Below, in pieces: positions 10,507 to 22,584 of a stretch of 64,000 bases of DNA. Made by a program: the position numbers and the translations under genes. The stretch covers positions 1,674,001-1,738,000 of the forward strand of contig JADANN010000433.1 in assembly GCA_018806985.1 (NCBI GenBank), read 5' to 3'. The stretch's first letter is position 1. Every line of letters begins with the position of its first letter. The DNA comes from Angiostrongylus vasorum. Lineage: Eukaryota; Nematoda; Chromadorea; Rhabditida; Metastrongylidae. Below the pieces are notes generated by a model. The model was not told the origin of the DNA, ran no database searches, and saw nothing but the letters and a program-made list of their open reading frames with translations.

Positions 10507-13500
10507 ATGAAGACGGTTCTCAACGATCTTCAGATTGTCGTCGAGCGGCATTCAGATGTTTTACGCAATAATGCTTTGCCATTTCGTATTCTTCTTGCTT
10601 TGAGAATCATCGGTGAGCTATCATCATTCTGAACTTGAAATCTGCATGCTAATATAGCCCCAGCTTAACTGGGTCCATTGCCGATTTGGATTCCCCAGAT
10701 CAATCCCGTTGGCGGATGACTCCTGATGGCACTGGTAGATAGGAAACTAGCTGATAGGGAGGCGAAACGAATGTCCAGCATGATGTGATGATGAACGCGT
10801 TAGCCCTCGTAAAGGGTAATCCGCTCGTCAGCGCTGACACCTGCGATCTGGAGTTTTGTAAATATCTCAGCATCGTTTTTGTTTTATCTCATATAATACC
10901 CTGCCGTGAAAAATCGTAATAGGCAGTAAACAAAAAAGGTTAAGATTCTGGATGCTAATGCCACTTTGCCGTGCGACACACACGTGGGAATCGATCTCTG
11001 CGCCAATGGTCCACCAAGCCTTCCATCCCTCCGAGGTCGGCAAATTGGTACCAGACTTGTCTGGGAGGATAGCAGCACTAGCTGGATGCATCGGTAGCTA
11101 CCGCGGACCATTGTAAAGGCTAGATATGCATTCAATCACCTCCAAACGATGCTTAATGAATTCGAATGCATGGCGCATCCCTCAGTGATACATCAACGCC
11201 GAGAGCTTTATCCTTTATCGTTTTTGTAATGTCACTTTTGCACGTACTTTAACATGAAAGGCTTACAAACTGGTTGCTGATAGTTAGGAACGCTTCCGTA
11301 CTTTTCCTTTGTTCCAGGTACACTACTCTTTCCCAATGATCATACCAGCTATACTTTTAAGTGTATGGAAGCTTAATTTCAGCTATTTTCGAAGGTTGTA
11401 AGGATGAGTTAATGTGCGTTTTCAGGTTTCCTTGTCTCTCCAATTGCTTCGGTGTATGGTTTTCTGACGCTGCTGCCATTTCAACTATTTTCCATTGAAG
11501 TATGGCGGCTGATCACATGTAGTTTTGTGGGCAATAATATGCTTATGTTTGCTTGGACACTGTGGAGTTTGCATTTCGGGACAAATCTCGTTAGACAAAA
11601 CAACAGTAATGAGAGCCTACTGAAGATATATGCAATAACTCAGGTGTTAACAATAGTCCTCGTTTGTGGAGCTGCTTATGTTGTTTACGCGTTTGCTGAA
11701 AAAACCACGCTTCTTTATGAAGCATATATCGTTGATATGGTGCCACTAAACTGTGCTGTTCTGGTCTTGATTAAACAGGTAAGTTACACCTTAATCACGG
11801 TATTTTCTTGATAATTCACCGATGTAGCTAATGACTAGGTGTTATAATTTTCATTCGAAGTTTTTCGAGGGAAGAGTCTAGAGTTGACTTGCAAGTCGTA
11901 TTTAAATACTTATAGTTAAAAAGTGCTCAAAAACTGACAGAGAATTGAAAATAAATAAAGATCATCCTGAGTCATTTGTTCGAATAGTCCTAGGATTGAC
12001 TGTTAGTGCGGGATGATGTACAGGGGCCCGTGTAGCGCAGTGGTCGGAGGCGCTCTGCAATAAGGAGCTCTTGTTGAGTGAATTTCTCAAGAGTTGGTAA
12101 AGGATAAAAAGGATAAAGCTCTCGGCGTTGACCAATTCCTGAGGGATGCTCTATGCATTCGACTCTATCAAGCATCGTTTTGAGGTGGTTGAATGCATAT
12201 CTGGCCTTTACAGTGACTCTCGGTGGTCTGCCGATGTATCGAACCAATGCTGCTATCCTCCCAGACAAGTCTAGTACCAAATTGCCGATCCCAGAGGAAT
12301 GGAGGGCTTGGTGGGCCATTGGTGTGGGGACCGATTCCACGTTTGTGCTGCAGGGCGCCTCCGACCACTGCCACACGCGCCGCTTTAACGACCTGCCCAA
12401 GAACTGGTACGAGGACTAATTTTAGCATATCAAGGTGCACTGTCAAAAAGTCAAAAGGCCTTCCTGAGTGCATATGTTGTTCTACATGTACTTTCAGCCT
12501 TACGCTTTATGTTATGCGTTTTACAATCGCATTATTGGCGAGTTCATCTTTTAAATATTCATAAATCTTTGTAAGCGTAAACTGATACATCGCTACATTG
12601 GCAGTGTCATTTAACAGTTTTGGCCATCAAATCTGAACTAAGCAAAGAACCCTCAGCTTCAGGAATTTCACACTCTTTATTACTAATATACAGGAGCGCA
12701 AACTTTTTTCGTAAGCCTATTTCTTCAGCAGTTAAATCATTGAAAGGCAATATGTCTTTTACATCTTCTTAACGCTTCTCTTTATTCTTCTCTATCCTTT
12801 TCACACTCACTTCTTACTTCATTCTGTTCACTATTTCACCTCTCTTTCTCTGCTATTACCTATATTCTTTTGCTTTTCTTCTTTTTCCGCCTGTGCTTTC
12901 TTTTGATTTCTGATCTTCCTTCTTCTCTCCCTCCATCTTTTTCAATGTCTTCCTTTCTCGATATGTTTCCATCTATCTCTTCTCCTAGTGCTGCCTCTTA
13001 TTTTAACTTTCCATCCGGCTTTATTGTAATTTTATTTCTTACTGTACCTTCCACTGCTGTCTTAGTGTTTAGTCTCATTGACAGTTGTCATAATTTTGTG
13101 TTCATTTAAACATGCAGACAATTCCTTTCAGTTGGAACTGTGGTCGAAAACGAGCACAGTTATTTAATGTCTAACTTTTAATGAAGCTCTTTCAGTTCCT
13201 CCCGGACTCCATTCTTCTGGAGACTCCTCTTGGCAGACTAAAATACACTCACACACCACTGCTGGTTGTTTTGCTCAGCTCGTTACTTTCAGTCTTAGGT
13301 GTAATAAGACCGGTTCGTAGGTTTCCCTCAATCTTTTATAATAGTGCTGTCTAAAGAAATGTGTGCGTACATATCTCATTGTAGCTTAAATTGATTAACG
13401 ATTTGTTTCAAAGTTTGTTTAGGTTGTTGTCTTACAATGTTTACTAGCCGTGCAAATATCGTGGACATATCTTCGCTTCTTTAATCCACACGAGTCGGAT

Positions 13501-16500
13501 TCGTTTTATGGTGACAGCAGTGAACATTTTGTGTGGGCAAGGTTTGTTCCCTGTCATATCAACTGTTGAGAGGGCGGATAGCACGGTGGTAATGATGCCC
13601 GTCATCACGAGCATGGTGCTAGTTCGTTTCTGCTCCGGGCCAATCAAGCCTTTCATTCCTCCGGGGTCGCGAAATTGGTACCGGACTTGTCTGGGAAAAA
13701 GCAAATCACTCTCCGCAATCCAAATGGGAACGCTTCAGCCAGGTTATCTCAGGACTCTAGGGAGAAATTGCTCGACCACCATTCTACGAAATTCAAGATG
13801 AATGAAATTCCTCAAGCAGCAACCGAAACCACACGTAGAGTTGGAAGATCTTCGTGGACAGTGGATGCGAGGAAACGAATTGAATGTGAGAACTGCTGGG
13901 ATCCGCACAGTAGACGTAAAGACGGGTCAAATAAAAAAAATGTATCAACTTCTTTTTAAGATACTGGCATTCGTCTTAAAAGGAAAAAAGGAGAACGTAG
14001 AAGAGCTTAGTCGTCTGCGTTTCAGTCTTTTTCCACGAGCCGTTCAACCATGCTGCTCTATTTTGGGACGTGTTTTCTTCAGGAGCCTTGCGAAACTTGG
14101 GGTTTGCAAAAGATCGGTAGGTTGGACAATAATTTCGAATTCAAGCCACTCTACTTCACCTTACATTGTCCGTTATTACATGTCTTTACGATATAAACTT
14201 GGTGTGGGGTTTTCTATTTCGTGGATGTTTAGATGCATATGTAGTTTTTTTAGTTAATGTTTGAGGGCGCGTGTAGCGCAGAGGTCGGAGCCACCCTGCA
14301 ATGCACATGGGATCGTTCCCTGCACCGCAGTCCCACCAAACCCTCCATCCTCCTGGGTCGGCAAATTGGTACCAGACTTGCCTGGGAGGATAGCGGCTCG
14401 ATACATCGGTAAGCCACCGCAAGTCATTGTAAAGGCCAGAAATGGATTCAGTCACCTCCATCGATGCCTAATGAAGTCGAATGCAGGGCGCATTCCTCAG
14501 GGATTGATCAACGCCGAGAGCTTTGTCCTTTATTTGTCTTTCTCAATGTTGGTGCTAAACGCTCTTGTCCTTTTCAGAAGTTTAGATCATTTTTTGCTGT
14601 GGGAAAACAGGAATAGTTTTCTACTAATCATTTTTTCTAGGTATTTCTGTTCAATATAGGCTTTTCTGTAGCTGTCAAATCACATCTTTACGTTTTTCTT
14701 CTCTTTTGAAAAACATAAAGCAATTTTAGGTACGGCACGTAGACCTTACCTCTCTACAAAACGTGGAAATAGGTTTACGTGGACTTGACAGCACTGCGCG
14801 TGATGCTGAGAGAAGAAGGTTTGCCAAATCTACTAATGCATTTTTAATTATCAAGGTATCTTTGTATAACAGTGTTTTTAATTGTACAAAAATCACTGTG
14901 TAGAACACCACAGGAGTGCCTGTGATCCTGCTTAGACCAAATTTTTGTGTATCCTTTTTCTCCATTGTTTTTTCTATGTATTATTGTTGGGACAAGACAT
15001 TGCATCTTTTTCATTCTCTTATCCATTTCTGCGTCAGATTCCATATAACTGGAAAAGTTGACTTGGTGCTTTTTCCGGTAGTTATAAAGGATTATTTTAA
15101 GGCAAAAAAGCTTTGCGTGATCTTAATGAACGCCTGAATAGAACGAAGCATATGGAGACTATAGCATGGGAAGAAGATATCGAGGATGAGACAAATGAAC
15201 CAGTGGTGAAACAGGACACAGTAGAGGAAACACCAAAACAGGTAATGTCGATGTTGTAAACGTGAAATGCTGAATTTCTGCTTAGATTTATCGGCTCATT
15301 TAGCAGTAGCAGAACTGTTTCTTCTCACATGTGTGTAATGAAGGAATATAGCGTTAAGCAGCGTTATGGTTCTCCGTAAAATTCCAAGCATTGGTCTCAT
15401 TCACTTCGACGATTAAATAGCATTTTATATGACGTTGAACATTCGAGGTCTTTCGTACTTCCAAAAGCGATTTATTGGGGGAATTGTGCTAGCCCACAGA
15501 TGCAAACTCATCTGTCATAGAAAACAACTTTCCTGCTTTAACCATTACTTAATCGTTAGCATAGAGGCGTTTTATTAATTGGTTGTTTTTTATGGAAAGA
15601 AATGCTCCCAATGGTTTACCGCCTCGTCATGGCTGGCAATTGTTGCTGGGTGGCGGGTTGCGATGTGCAGCGGGGAGATTTATTCCCCAGTAGGGCTTCC
15701 CAAGCTGAGAAGGAGTCCGGCGTTTCCACCAGAAAGCCCAGCTTAGAGTACACCCGTGTCAGGATCTACCACCGTCCTGTTATCAAACTGGTCGCATGGC
15801 GGCAAATCTCCTCTGATCTACAAAGGCTGGCGACTGCTTGTGGTGGTGATGATCTGGGACAGACTTTGGCTAGACTGACCTCAGGACTCCATGAGGCCAC
15901 GGTGGCTAAACTAGCAAAACTCCTAAAAAGTGGAAATTATGCTGGGGCTCGCACAACCAGTGAAGAGGGGCCATCGAAGTGTCCAAGTGTGGAAGGAAAT
16001 ACTTACAAACTCTTATCAAAGCTAATTTCGTTCCACTCATCAATCCTTTAAAACGTTAGCTGAGAACAAATTTTTTCTTGCTTGTTTTTTCAAAGTCTGG
16101 TGAGAGTTATGTGGTGTAGCTAAACCATAAGCGTTGACGGACATGACAAGGTTAACGAGATCAGAATCAGAAATTCAACAAAACAATCAAGTGGTACTAA
16201 AATGAATCGAATGACCAATGGATTTGAACAATTCGCAAAGATTTGCTGATAATCTTCAAGATGTGTCGTGTGAAAAGGATCTTATCTTATAGTCGGAATA
16301 GTTTTTTTAGTTTTACATTTCGATCGCGTTTCTCAAAATATCACTAGCATGTTTGTCTACTGCTGAACCAGTCACAAAAGAGAAAAATTGCTACAAAGTC
16401 ACTTTTTCTCAAAAGAATGGTGCTCTAAGATTGGTGTCACCACAAACGAAAAAGTTGTTTTGATGTTCATCAATAAAGAGTGCGAAGTCAGTGCACTAAG

Positions 16501-17569
16501 TGAACTAAAATGAGCTTTCTCAACACGCTATTACTATTTTGGAAGGAGAACTAGTCTAATATGGTTATGAAATACGTGTGAGACGAAGACAAAGACTGCT
16601 CATCAGGAGTCCATATCTGGTGAATATCCTACGAGGCTCAGTAGTCCCATATAAACACAGAATTAAATTCACTGAATTGTATTGCATTCATTGGCTTCGA
16701 GCAGTGCGCAACTAAAGAAGATTCGACTCGACAAGACTACGAAGACACATCAGTTCTGCGAACGACTATGGATCATCGACTCCGTTCAACAGGTCTGGAA
16801 AAGACGGAGACATCGAAACTTTAGCCGAATAAAAGTTATATAGTAATCTCGTGTAAGCTGAACAATTCAAAGGAATACATTGAATTCACTGGGTTTTCAA
16901 CGTGTGGTTTGTTTGAGCGGAAACTATAGAACAAGAAGGTAACTGAATTCGGCCTTCTACACCGTGTACCCACCCACTGCTAACGATTGACTGTGACGAG
17001 GAATTCTTCTAATCGTAGTTCTATGCCAAAACAAGGCGACGCTGTTTTGGACACTTTATCCAATTCTCTTGTTTACTTTTAATTTTTAACGGCAGGGTAT
17101 CATGTGAAAAGGACCTCAGGTGTCTGCGGTGGGCGAACGCGCTATTGTCCTTTCCGGGGAGTAACGCGTTCGGCACCACACCATGTGGGTCCTTCGTTTC
17201 ACCTCTCTCTCAACTGTCTCTCTCTTGTTTACGCTGTTGAAGATTGAACGTAACAAACCAGAAAAGATAATATGTGGAAACAAAACTATGGAGCGCATCG
17301 CAATATTTCCACTTTTTGGTCACCCTGTGTTAAGCATTACTGGTCAGTTTTTTCACTAGTGAGGAACTTACGGCGAATCAACCGTGCATCGATTTCTTTT
17401 GTGATTATATACGCTCTAGCTACAAAAGGTTAACGGTTCCCTCAAGGGTGGCAACATATTGAATAATCTGTGTTTAACAGGGCACGAGAATTTCTTCGTT
17501 TTTCAGAATGAAGAAAGCGAGAAGGTGGTACCTGAATCTGCTTCAGATGGAATCGCTGGAGCTCTTTGA
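10507..17569 (+). CDS. TMEM115-like Golgi membrane protein (DUF1751)
   Basis: TMEM115 is a multipass Golgi protein linked to retrograde Golgi-to-ER transport. Predicted exons: 10507-10612, 11426-11778, 13196-13312, 13423-13541, 14026-14116, 14730-14818 (or to 14855), about 15102-15241, and 17507-17569. Hydrophobic segments fill the first half, with FLVSPIASVYGFLTLL, AITQVLTIVLVCGAAYVV and LLVVLLSSLLSVLGV. Family landmarks are ISWTYLRFF (human VSWTYLRFY type), HFVWA-SLFPRAVQP, DAERRR and ALRDLNERLNR, followed by an acidic tail ending in GIAGAL and TGA 17567-17569. Exons up to DAERRR join in phase. The join to the exon carrying ALRDLNERL needs a phase-1 donor that I cannot find, so a micro-exon, frameshift or assembly error is likely there. 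A possible poly(A) signal AATAAA is at 17901. SINE-1, SINE-2, R3 and FB1 copies fill its introns. Confidence 0.85.
10655..10935 (-). repeat. FB1 single arm
   Basis: Reverse-oriented arm: the GATCAATCCCGTT block, then GGTGATGAACGCG (diverged), GGAGTTTTGTAAATATCTC, and the terminus CCCTGCCGTGAAAAATCG...GGCAGTAAACAAAAAAGG. A truncated SINE-1 begins about 30 bp after its end. Confidence 0.75.
10968..11222 (+). repeat. SINE-1 copy, 5' truncated
   Basis: The head is cut short; ACACGTGGGAATCGATCTC spans the B box region. The body and GAGAGCTTTATCCTTTATC tail are present. Confidence 0.8.
12020..12395 (-). repeat. SINE-1 copy on the minus strand with an opposed + strand head fragment
   Basis: 12026-12062 is a + strand SINE-1 head (GTGTAGCGCAGTGGTCGGAG). 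From 12096 a complete minus-strand copy runs from its tail (AAGGATAAAAAGGATAAAGC) to its head near 12390. The two heads therefore bracket the region in inverted orientation. Confidence 0.8.
12700..13130. other. Pyrimidine-rich intron stretch
   Basis: Long CT-rich DNA in an intron of the TMEM115-like gene. The open frame at 12870-13109 is Phe/Ser/Leu-rich low-complexity translation and shows no family signature. Confidence 0.6.
13567..13955 (+). repeat. SINE-2 copy (tRNA-derived)
   Basis: Head GGATAGCACGGTGGTAATGATG, then a GGTGCTAGTTCGTTTC B-box-like stretch. The body shares AATTGGTACCGGACTTGTCTGG with SINE-1, but the 3' half differs, with a GTGAGAACTGCTGGGATCC block and AGTAGACGTAAAGACGGG. 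It begins just after the exon ending at 13541. Confidence 0.8.
14264..14528 (+). repeat. SINE-1 copy
   Basis: A complete copy: GGGCGCGTGTAGCGCAGAGG head, GGGATCGTTCCCTG B box region, and GATCAACGCCGAGAGCTTTG before a short CCTTTATT tail. Lies in an intron of the TMEM115-like gene. Confidence 0.88.
15600..15990 (+). repeat. R3 repeat
   Basis: Begins GGTTTACCGCCTCGTCATGG and ends with GCTGGGGCTCGCACAACCAG followed by a CCATCGAAGTGTCCAAG tail. The open frame at 15602-16051 is translation of this repeat. Confidence 0.82.
16070..17075 (+). other. Last TMEM115-like intron: AT-rich DNA with a diverged PAL arm
   Basis: 16780-16880 carries a diverged PAL core (GACGGAGACATCGAAACTTT, followed by TAATCTCGTGTAAGCTGAAC). 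The rest shows no coding signal that I can support. Confidence 0.5.
17080..17230 (+). repeat. FB1 partial arm
   Basis: CGGCAGGGTATCATGTG terminus, then CTGCGGTGGGCGAACGCG and CACCACACCATGTGGGTCC. It is internally deleted: the GATATTTGC block is missing. Confidence 0.75.
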
Positions 17570-18526
17570 AGTTACAAATTTTTTTCGTCTAGTTTTTTTT
17601 TCTGGTTTGAAGATATCTATTGCAAGTTGTTCACTGTAATATAGTACCCTTTTATCAAATAGAAAAGCTTCAGGCGTTTTTTTTCCTGTGGTCGAAATGA
17701 TCTTTTCTGTTATTTGAGAGATTCTGTTTTCTTATCCAACAACAGAATTTGATTATGAAGATGAAAACCTCATAGAGTCAATAACCATGAAGATTGAAGT
17801 AGTAATGTGGACGTTGACAAGTTTGGTCTGTTTGTTGAAAAAGTCAATTGAGATAAATTACGTCAATTTTTCGCGAAGTAGCCGGGAAGTTGGAACATGA
17901 AATAAAATGGTTTATTGGATTTCTGGGGAGTTCAGAGTTCAGTGGATTCCGTGATTATGTTCTTCTGTTTTATTTTGATGAAGAAATTGATTGGGATAAA
18001 ATTGTAACTACACGTATTGACTGAGCTGATGTGCTATAAAGCAGAACAAATTCTCACGTTTAAAGTGTTCAGTTAAATGGCTATTCTTGGTAAATTCCAT
18101 TTACCAGAGAAAAAGAACGTCTGAAACTTTTGTGTTTTTGGATCGGACTGAATCATACCGAACAGCCTAATGTATACGATCTCTGTGATTTTTTCCCATT
18201 TGTGGGTTTCGGTATTTTAGAACACCAGATGCGCATATTGTTCTTTTTTTCCTTCCACAGTGGTTTTGGCATGGCTTTTCTTTAGATTCTATTATTGATT
18301 TGAACTGACGCTATGATTGCCATGGAATCATCGAAGCATTTATGTAACCAGTTGTGTGATTTCATATTATGAGTACGGAGTAGAAATCGCCTTCACTAAC
18401 AGTTCGAATTGCGACCTTTCATTATTAGTAACTGTAACAAGCCTTTTGCCTTTAAAGTTACGTTTTCTCATAGCGGCTTCGGTTTTTGGGACTTATTGAA
18501 AATGAACGATAATGGTCATTTTACAG
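17570..18526 (+). other. 3' flank of the TMEM115-like gene
   Basis: AT-rich, with AATAAA at 17901-17906 as a possible cleavage signal about 330 bp after the stop. I see no other gene or repeat. Confidence 0.5.
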
Positions 18527-18700
18527 TTACAAGTTTCTACCACCAGATCCCTCTGGGAAGAGCTTCCGTCTGGTACAAAAGGGCCTGCAATTGCTCATGG
18601 TGAAGACATGGCAATGGTTTGGGAAAGCCATCTAGGCATTCCAAGGAGAATCGGTCGCAATCGACATTCAACCATATCCATTAAAAAGAGGAAATCCTGA
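18527..18700 (+). CDS. Orphan candidate exon, unknown protein
   Basis: An open stretch of 58 codons starts right after a good acceptor (TTTTACAG ending 18526) and ends at TGA 18698-18700. It reads with normal-looking composition (for example WEELPSGTKGPAIAHGED, then a basic end RIGRNRHS...KKRKS). I do not recognise it and cannot find upstream exons. It may be a terminal exon of an unannotated gene, a pseudogene remnant or chance. Confidence 0.25.
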   Translation, partial: LQVSTTRSLWEELPSGTKGPAIAHGEDMAMVWESHLGIPRRIGRNRHSTISIKKRKS

Positions 18701-19089
18701 AGATGGAGTCGAAGCAACGTGAATAGCGAGTGTGAGACAACAGCGGTACCGAATTGAGGAAGTCCTGGAGTTCATGTAGCACGTGACGGCAAGTCATATT
18801 AGTGGAAAAAAAGAGATGGATATAATTGATACCCGTAAGTATATGGGCCTATCGATATTATTTTGAAAATGACAAGCGCTGACCAACAGTTTCAATCACT
18901 GGGTCGACATCTCGTGTTTGTAGGGATCGACTACGCTACTTACGTCCCCCTAGTTCATTGGAGCTGCGGTCCACGTACGTGAATGCGTTGAGCTGAGAGT
19001 CGAAGAGTACGAATAATTCTAGAAATAGCAGCTAAATGACAGTTCAGTACGTAGTAAACAAGCTGTTGTGCTTTTTTTCTCTGAATTCG

Positions 19090-19091
19090 AC

Positions 19092-19132
<41 letters not shown>

Positions 19133-19156
19133 TATGTATATACACATACGTATATA

Positions 19157-19192
<36 letters not shown>

Positions 19193-19215
19193 CATATATA
19201 TGTATACATACATAA
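19090..19215. repeat. TA/TACA microsatellite
   Basis: Long alternating TA runs broken by CATATGTATATACACATACG, self-complementary overall. It generates spurious Tyr/Ile open frames in several frames on both strands. Confidence 0.92.
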
Positions 19216-19364
19216 ATGTATATATGTGTCATATAACCTCAGTCCCAGAAAAGGAGGCAGAAGTGTAGCGGTCTAAACATGGAAAAGAATATCCATAATA
19301 GAATATCATAGGATGAGCGTGTTAAGAATCTTAAGTAATCCACGGTGTCATTTCGAGCACAATT

Positions 19365-19625
19365 TCAGTGCAACGCAGTAGTCAGAGATGCTATGCAATG
19401 CACACATAGTTCTTGGTTCGATCTCGTGTACTGTGCCAAGTAAGCCATCCATCCTTCCAGGCTTGGCATATTAGTACCAGACTTATGTGGAAGGATAGAA
19501 ACACAGCTTATTCCTCACTGGGTCTTTTATGTACTCAAAGATACGCATGCGTTCACTTTTGAATGCCTAATGATGTTGATTGCGAGAAGCATTTTCCACC
19601 AACTGACTGAACGCTTTATCTTTTG
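19365..19625 (+). repeat. SINE-1 copy, old and diverged
   Basis: GTGCAACGCAGTAGTCAGAG head, GGTTCGATCTC B box, the CATATTAGTACCAGACTTA body, and a degraded tail. Confidence 0.7.
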
Positions 19626-19639
19626 TTTTAAACTTTAAT

Positions 19640-22560
19640 GTCTTTTCTTTTGAAATAGTCTGCAGCTGCAAGTGTTCGTTCGCCGAAAAACAGCGATGAT
19701 GAGAACATGAGATGAGTTGAAGCCACGTCATTGTTGACTTTAACGACGGGAAGATTTTGGAAAATCGGATGGGCTTCCGGAACGCGATCCTAGAGCTAAA
19801 TTCGGCGCCGGACTAAGTAGGCTGTCTTTAACTGCGTATATAAAGGCAGGAACGATGTTGTTGACATCAGTTGTTAGCCAATGTCGATGCCATCGTTAGC
19901 CGGCTTTCCTCAGGCGATTCTGCTTTGGGTTCAAATATACTGGTATAATGACTAACAAAAAAACTACTAGATAATCGTGGATAGTTTGTATTTTGCGATA
20001 GGTTACAAAGCTCTTTTCCACATGATGTCGAGTTCATAGTCGCCCAACTCTCTATTCACTTTCCTCGTAGGCCAGCTTTCCTCGGTTTGTTTCAATAGTT
20101 GAGTTTACACGAGGTTGTTGTACAACTTTGGTTCAGCAGTCGTTTCGACGCCTTCGTTTTCCTCAGAGCCCGATGACCCGAATCGATGTCCACAGATTTT
20201 CGTACTCTCGATATAGTGCCTTCGTCGTCGTATCGAGTCGGATCTTCTTCAGTGGAACACAACTCAAATAAAGCAATCTCACCTGGTGATACTCTTTTAT
20301 ACAGGACGATGGATGCTGCTATGATTGTCCGGTGGTAACAACTTGTTCTCTTTTCGGACAATCCATCCCGCCGAATCAAGCACGAAATTAGCAATTTAAG
20401 TATTATTACGCTGTTTCTTCGGTGTATTTGATTAATTAACTTCTGTTATGTTCAATATAATTCATCCTAAATCAGAATTTAACGAGATACACCTTATAGG
20501 GGTTTCTATTGGCTTCACGACAATGTTCGTGCTACCCTATTCACATATGCCGTTTACTTCAAGGCCGACTCACACACGAGACCAACTTAAAATGGCGTCT
20601 TTATGAAGTTTTAAGTTTTAGTCTTTAAAAACTTCAGTTCACAGTCGTTAAATTCTAAAACATTTGGCTGTTTGTTTGACGTTTGCCACGTAGTCGACTC
20701 AGTTCGAATATAATTTTACCGTTATTTGAGCGAACACATCCTCATGTGATTCTTATCCTTACCATGAAAACTCTTCAAATTTCGTGCTCATCATGGTTGC
20801 ACATTTGTCTCATCATCGTTTCTTCTTTTAAACCTTTGCACCACTCTCAGCGATTGCAGTCCAATAAATACTAGTCACTGTTTCTGTCAAAAAATCACGT
20901 ATTCTACTTTTTTACGTTTAATGTACTTACAAAGCAACAGTTAGAGCTCTTAAAGCCTCTCAAGATTTCAAGTTGGCGGTCGCGTTGAGTGCAAAGAATA
21001 GTCGTCGAGTACTCACACTATGGTGTTTTCCCCATCAGAACTGCGTTTGACCACATAGCGTTAATTATTGGACAAAGTGATTCTGGTTCATGTGCTCCAG
21101 GACGGAATACGACACCGTGCTCTTCTATAGATTAGGCTGGCACTTCACCTCGTTATGGTACTGTAAGCGGACATATTTTTGAAATTTCCACCATCTTACA
21201 GTGCTATTTGTGAATCGTTACTAATTTACCCTTTCGACGGAATCTTCTGAAGTAGTTTTTGACTAAAGATGAGCTGAGTGCACTACGAGATTCACATAGT
21301 ACGCCTTCTGTGTGCCCAGCAGCAAGGGACCGCGGGATCAGCTAAACCCCATGCACCCTGATGCAATCTTTTCCGTACAGTTCCCGACGTGATTATTGGA
21401 GATGCTGGAGCTCAGTCAGATGGTTAACGAAGACCACCGCACACGCCATATCCGAATGTGAACAACGATGATGAAAATAGGACAATGGATGTGGCTTATT
21501 CTGCTATTTTTTGTATTACAAATCTTTGCTTCACGTCACGTAGTTGATTTGCAAGGAGCTGGAGCATTTCGCTGGACTACCTTACACTACCTTTTGTTCC
21601 TCGTGGAGACAATGTTTTAGACTATTATTTGAAACCTTCATTCAGACAGGTACAAAAATCTACTCAAGCGTCTTCAAGCTCTCAGAGAAACTTCAACAAC
21701 ACTTGCCATCTTCTAATTGAAACCACCATCTTTTTAGCAGCGGAAATCCAAAACTGACTGAAAAAGTGAAGTACTATTCTCAACAATAATGGGAAAATAT
21801 TGTCGAGTAAAGTTGTATTCTGATTTCTGACTGAAGAAAGTCAAAGTGGAAAATGTGGTTAAAGCTTAGAGCAATTATTGCCTTTAACGTTAACTGTAAC
21901 GAATTGAATCTCTCTTCAGTTTTCTCAAAATATCCAACAGTTAGATTCATCCGATGCTCATTGCAGAAGCAACATCATCTCATCCTTCACCACTTTCTGT
22001 AGAATATTTAGAAAAACTTCGAGAACAAAGCATATTTTCGGGTCATTGCTTCCATCTACTACATTTAGAGATAGTATGGCACCTGTAGTACCTGTATGGC
22101 CACTCCTCACGATCGGGCTCTCGCACAATTCCTACCATAATAGTTAGCAATGCTTAGAAGCATCGAAAAAATGGTACCATGCTGCTCTGATTGCATCACC
22201 AGAACCATTTCCAGGTTCTCATATATTGGAGTATGCCCTAGCAACTTGCCACTTGGTTTCCTACTTTCTCTACATAGGGGCGATTCATGGAACTTCCTGT
22301 TCTTAACTGGTCTCTTTGATGGAAATCTCAAACTCTTTACCCTGCACTGGAAGGAACCTTTGCCTAAGCATCCGTTTAGATATGCAGCAATATCGGCAGG
22401 GCACGTTGAAGCTGTAGCCTATCAGAGGAAATTAAACGGAAGAGTTTTTTAGATCTACGGAAGAAATATTGTTCTCATTTCTGCTTCGTTTCAATTGGAT
22501 TCAGTTGTAACTCTGTCATACTAGAATACTATTTGATTAACTATGTTGTGTAAAATTACG
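19640..22560 (+). other. Gene-poor stretch with old repeat remnants
   Basis: 20090-20240 is a minus-strand PAL-like arm (core AACGAAGGCGTCGAAACG on the minus strand). 22095-22350 shows weak R3-like blocks (CCACTCCTCACGATCGGGC; TTTGATGGAAATCTC). I see no supportable exon in the remainder. Confidence 0.45.
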
Positions 22561-22584
22561 ATTACAGGTTTCATTTGGGCAACG
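22561..22584 (+). promoter_or_regulatory. Probable trans-splice acceptor of the neuropeptide gene
   Basis: ATTACAG ends at 22567, 17 bases before the ATG that opens a signal peptide. No coding exon precedes it in frame. Confidence 0.5.

Noticed and set aside
11990..12564. Overlapping ORFs on both strands
   Set aside because: All fall in SINE-1 copies within an intron of the TMEM115-like gene.
12870..13109. 79-codon open frame rich in Phe, Ser and Leu
   Set aside because: It is translation of a pyrimidine-rich intron stretch between two well-supported TMEM115-like exons; no motif or splice context.
15602..16051. 149-codon open frame
   Set aside because: It lies inside an R3 repeat; the same blocks recur elsewhere with frame-breaking changes.
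19019..19268. Open frames of Tyr/Ile repeats on both strands
   Set aside because: Translation of a TA microsatellite.
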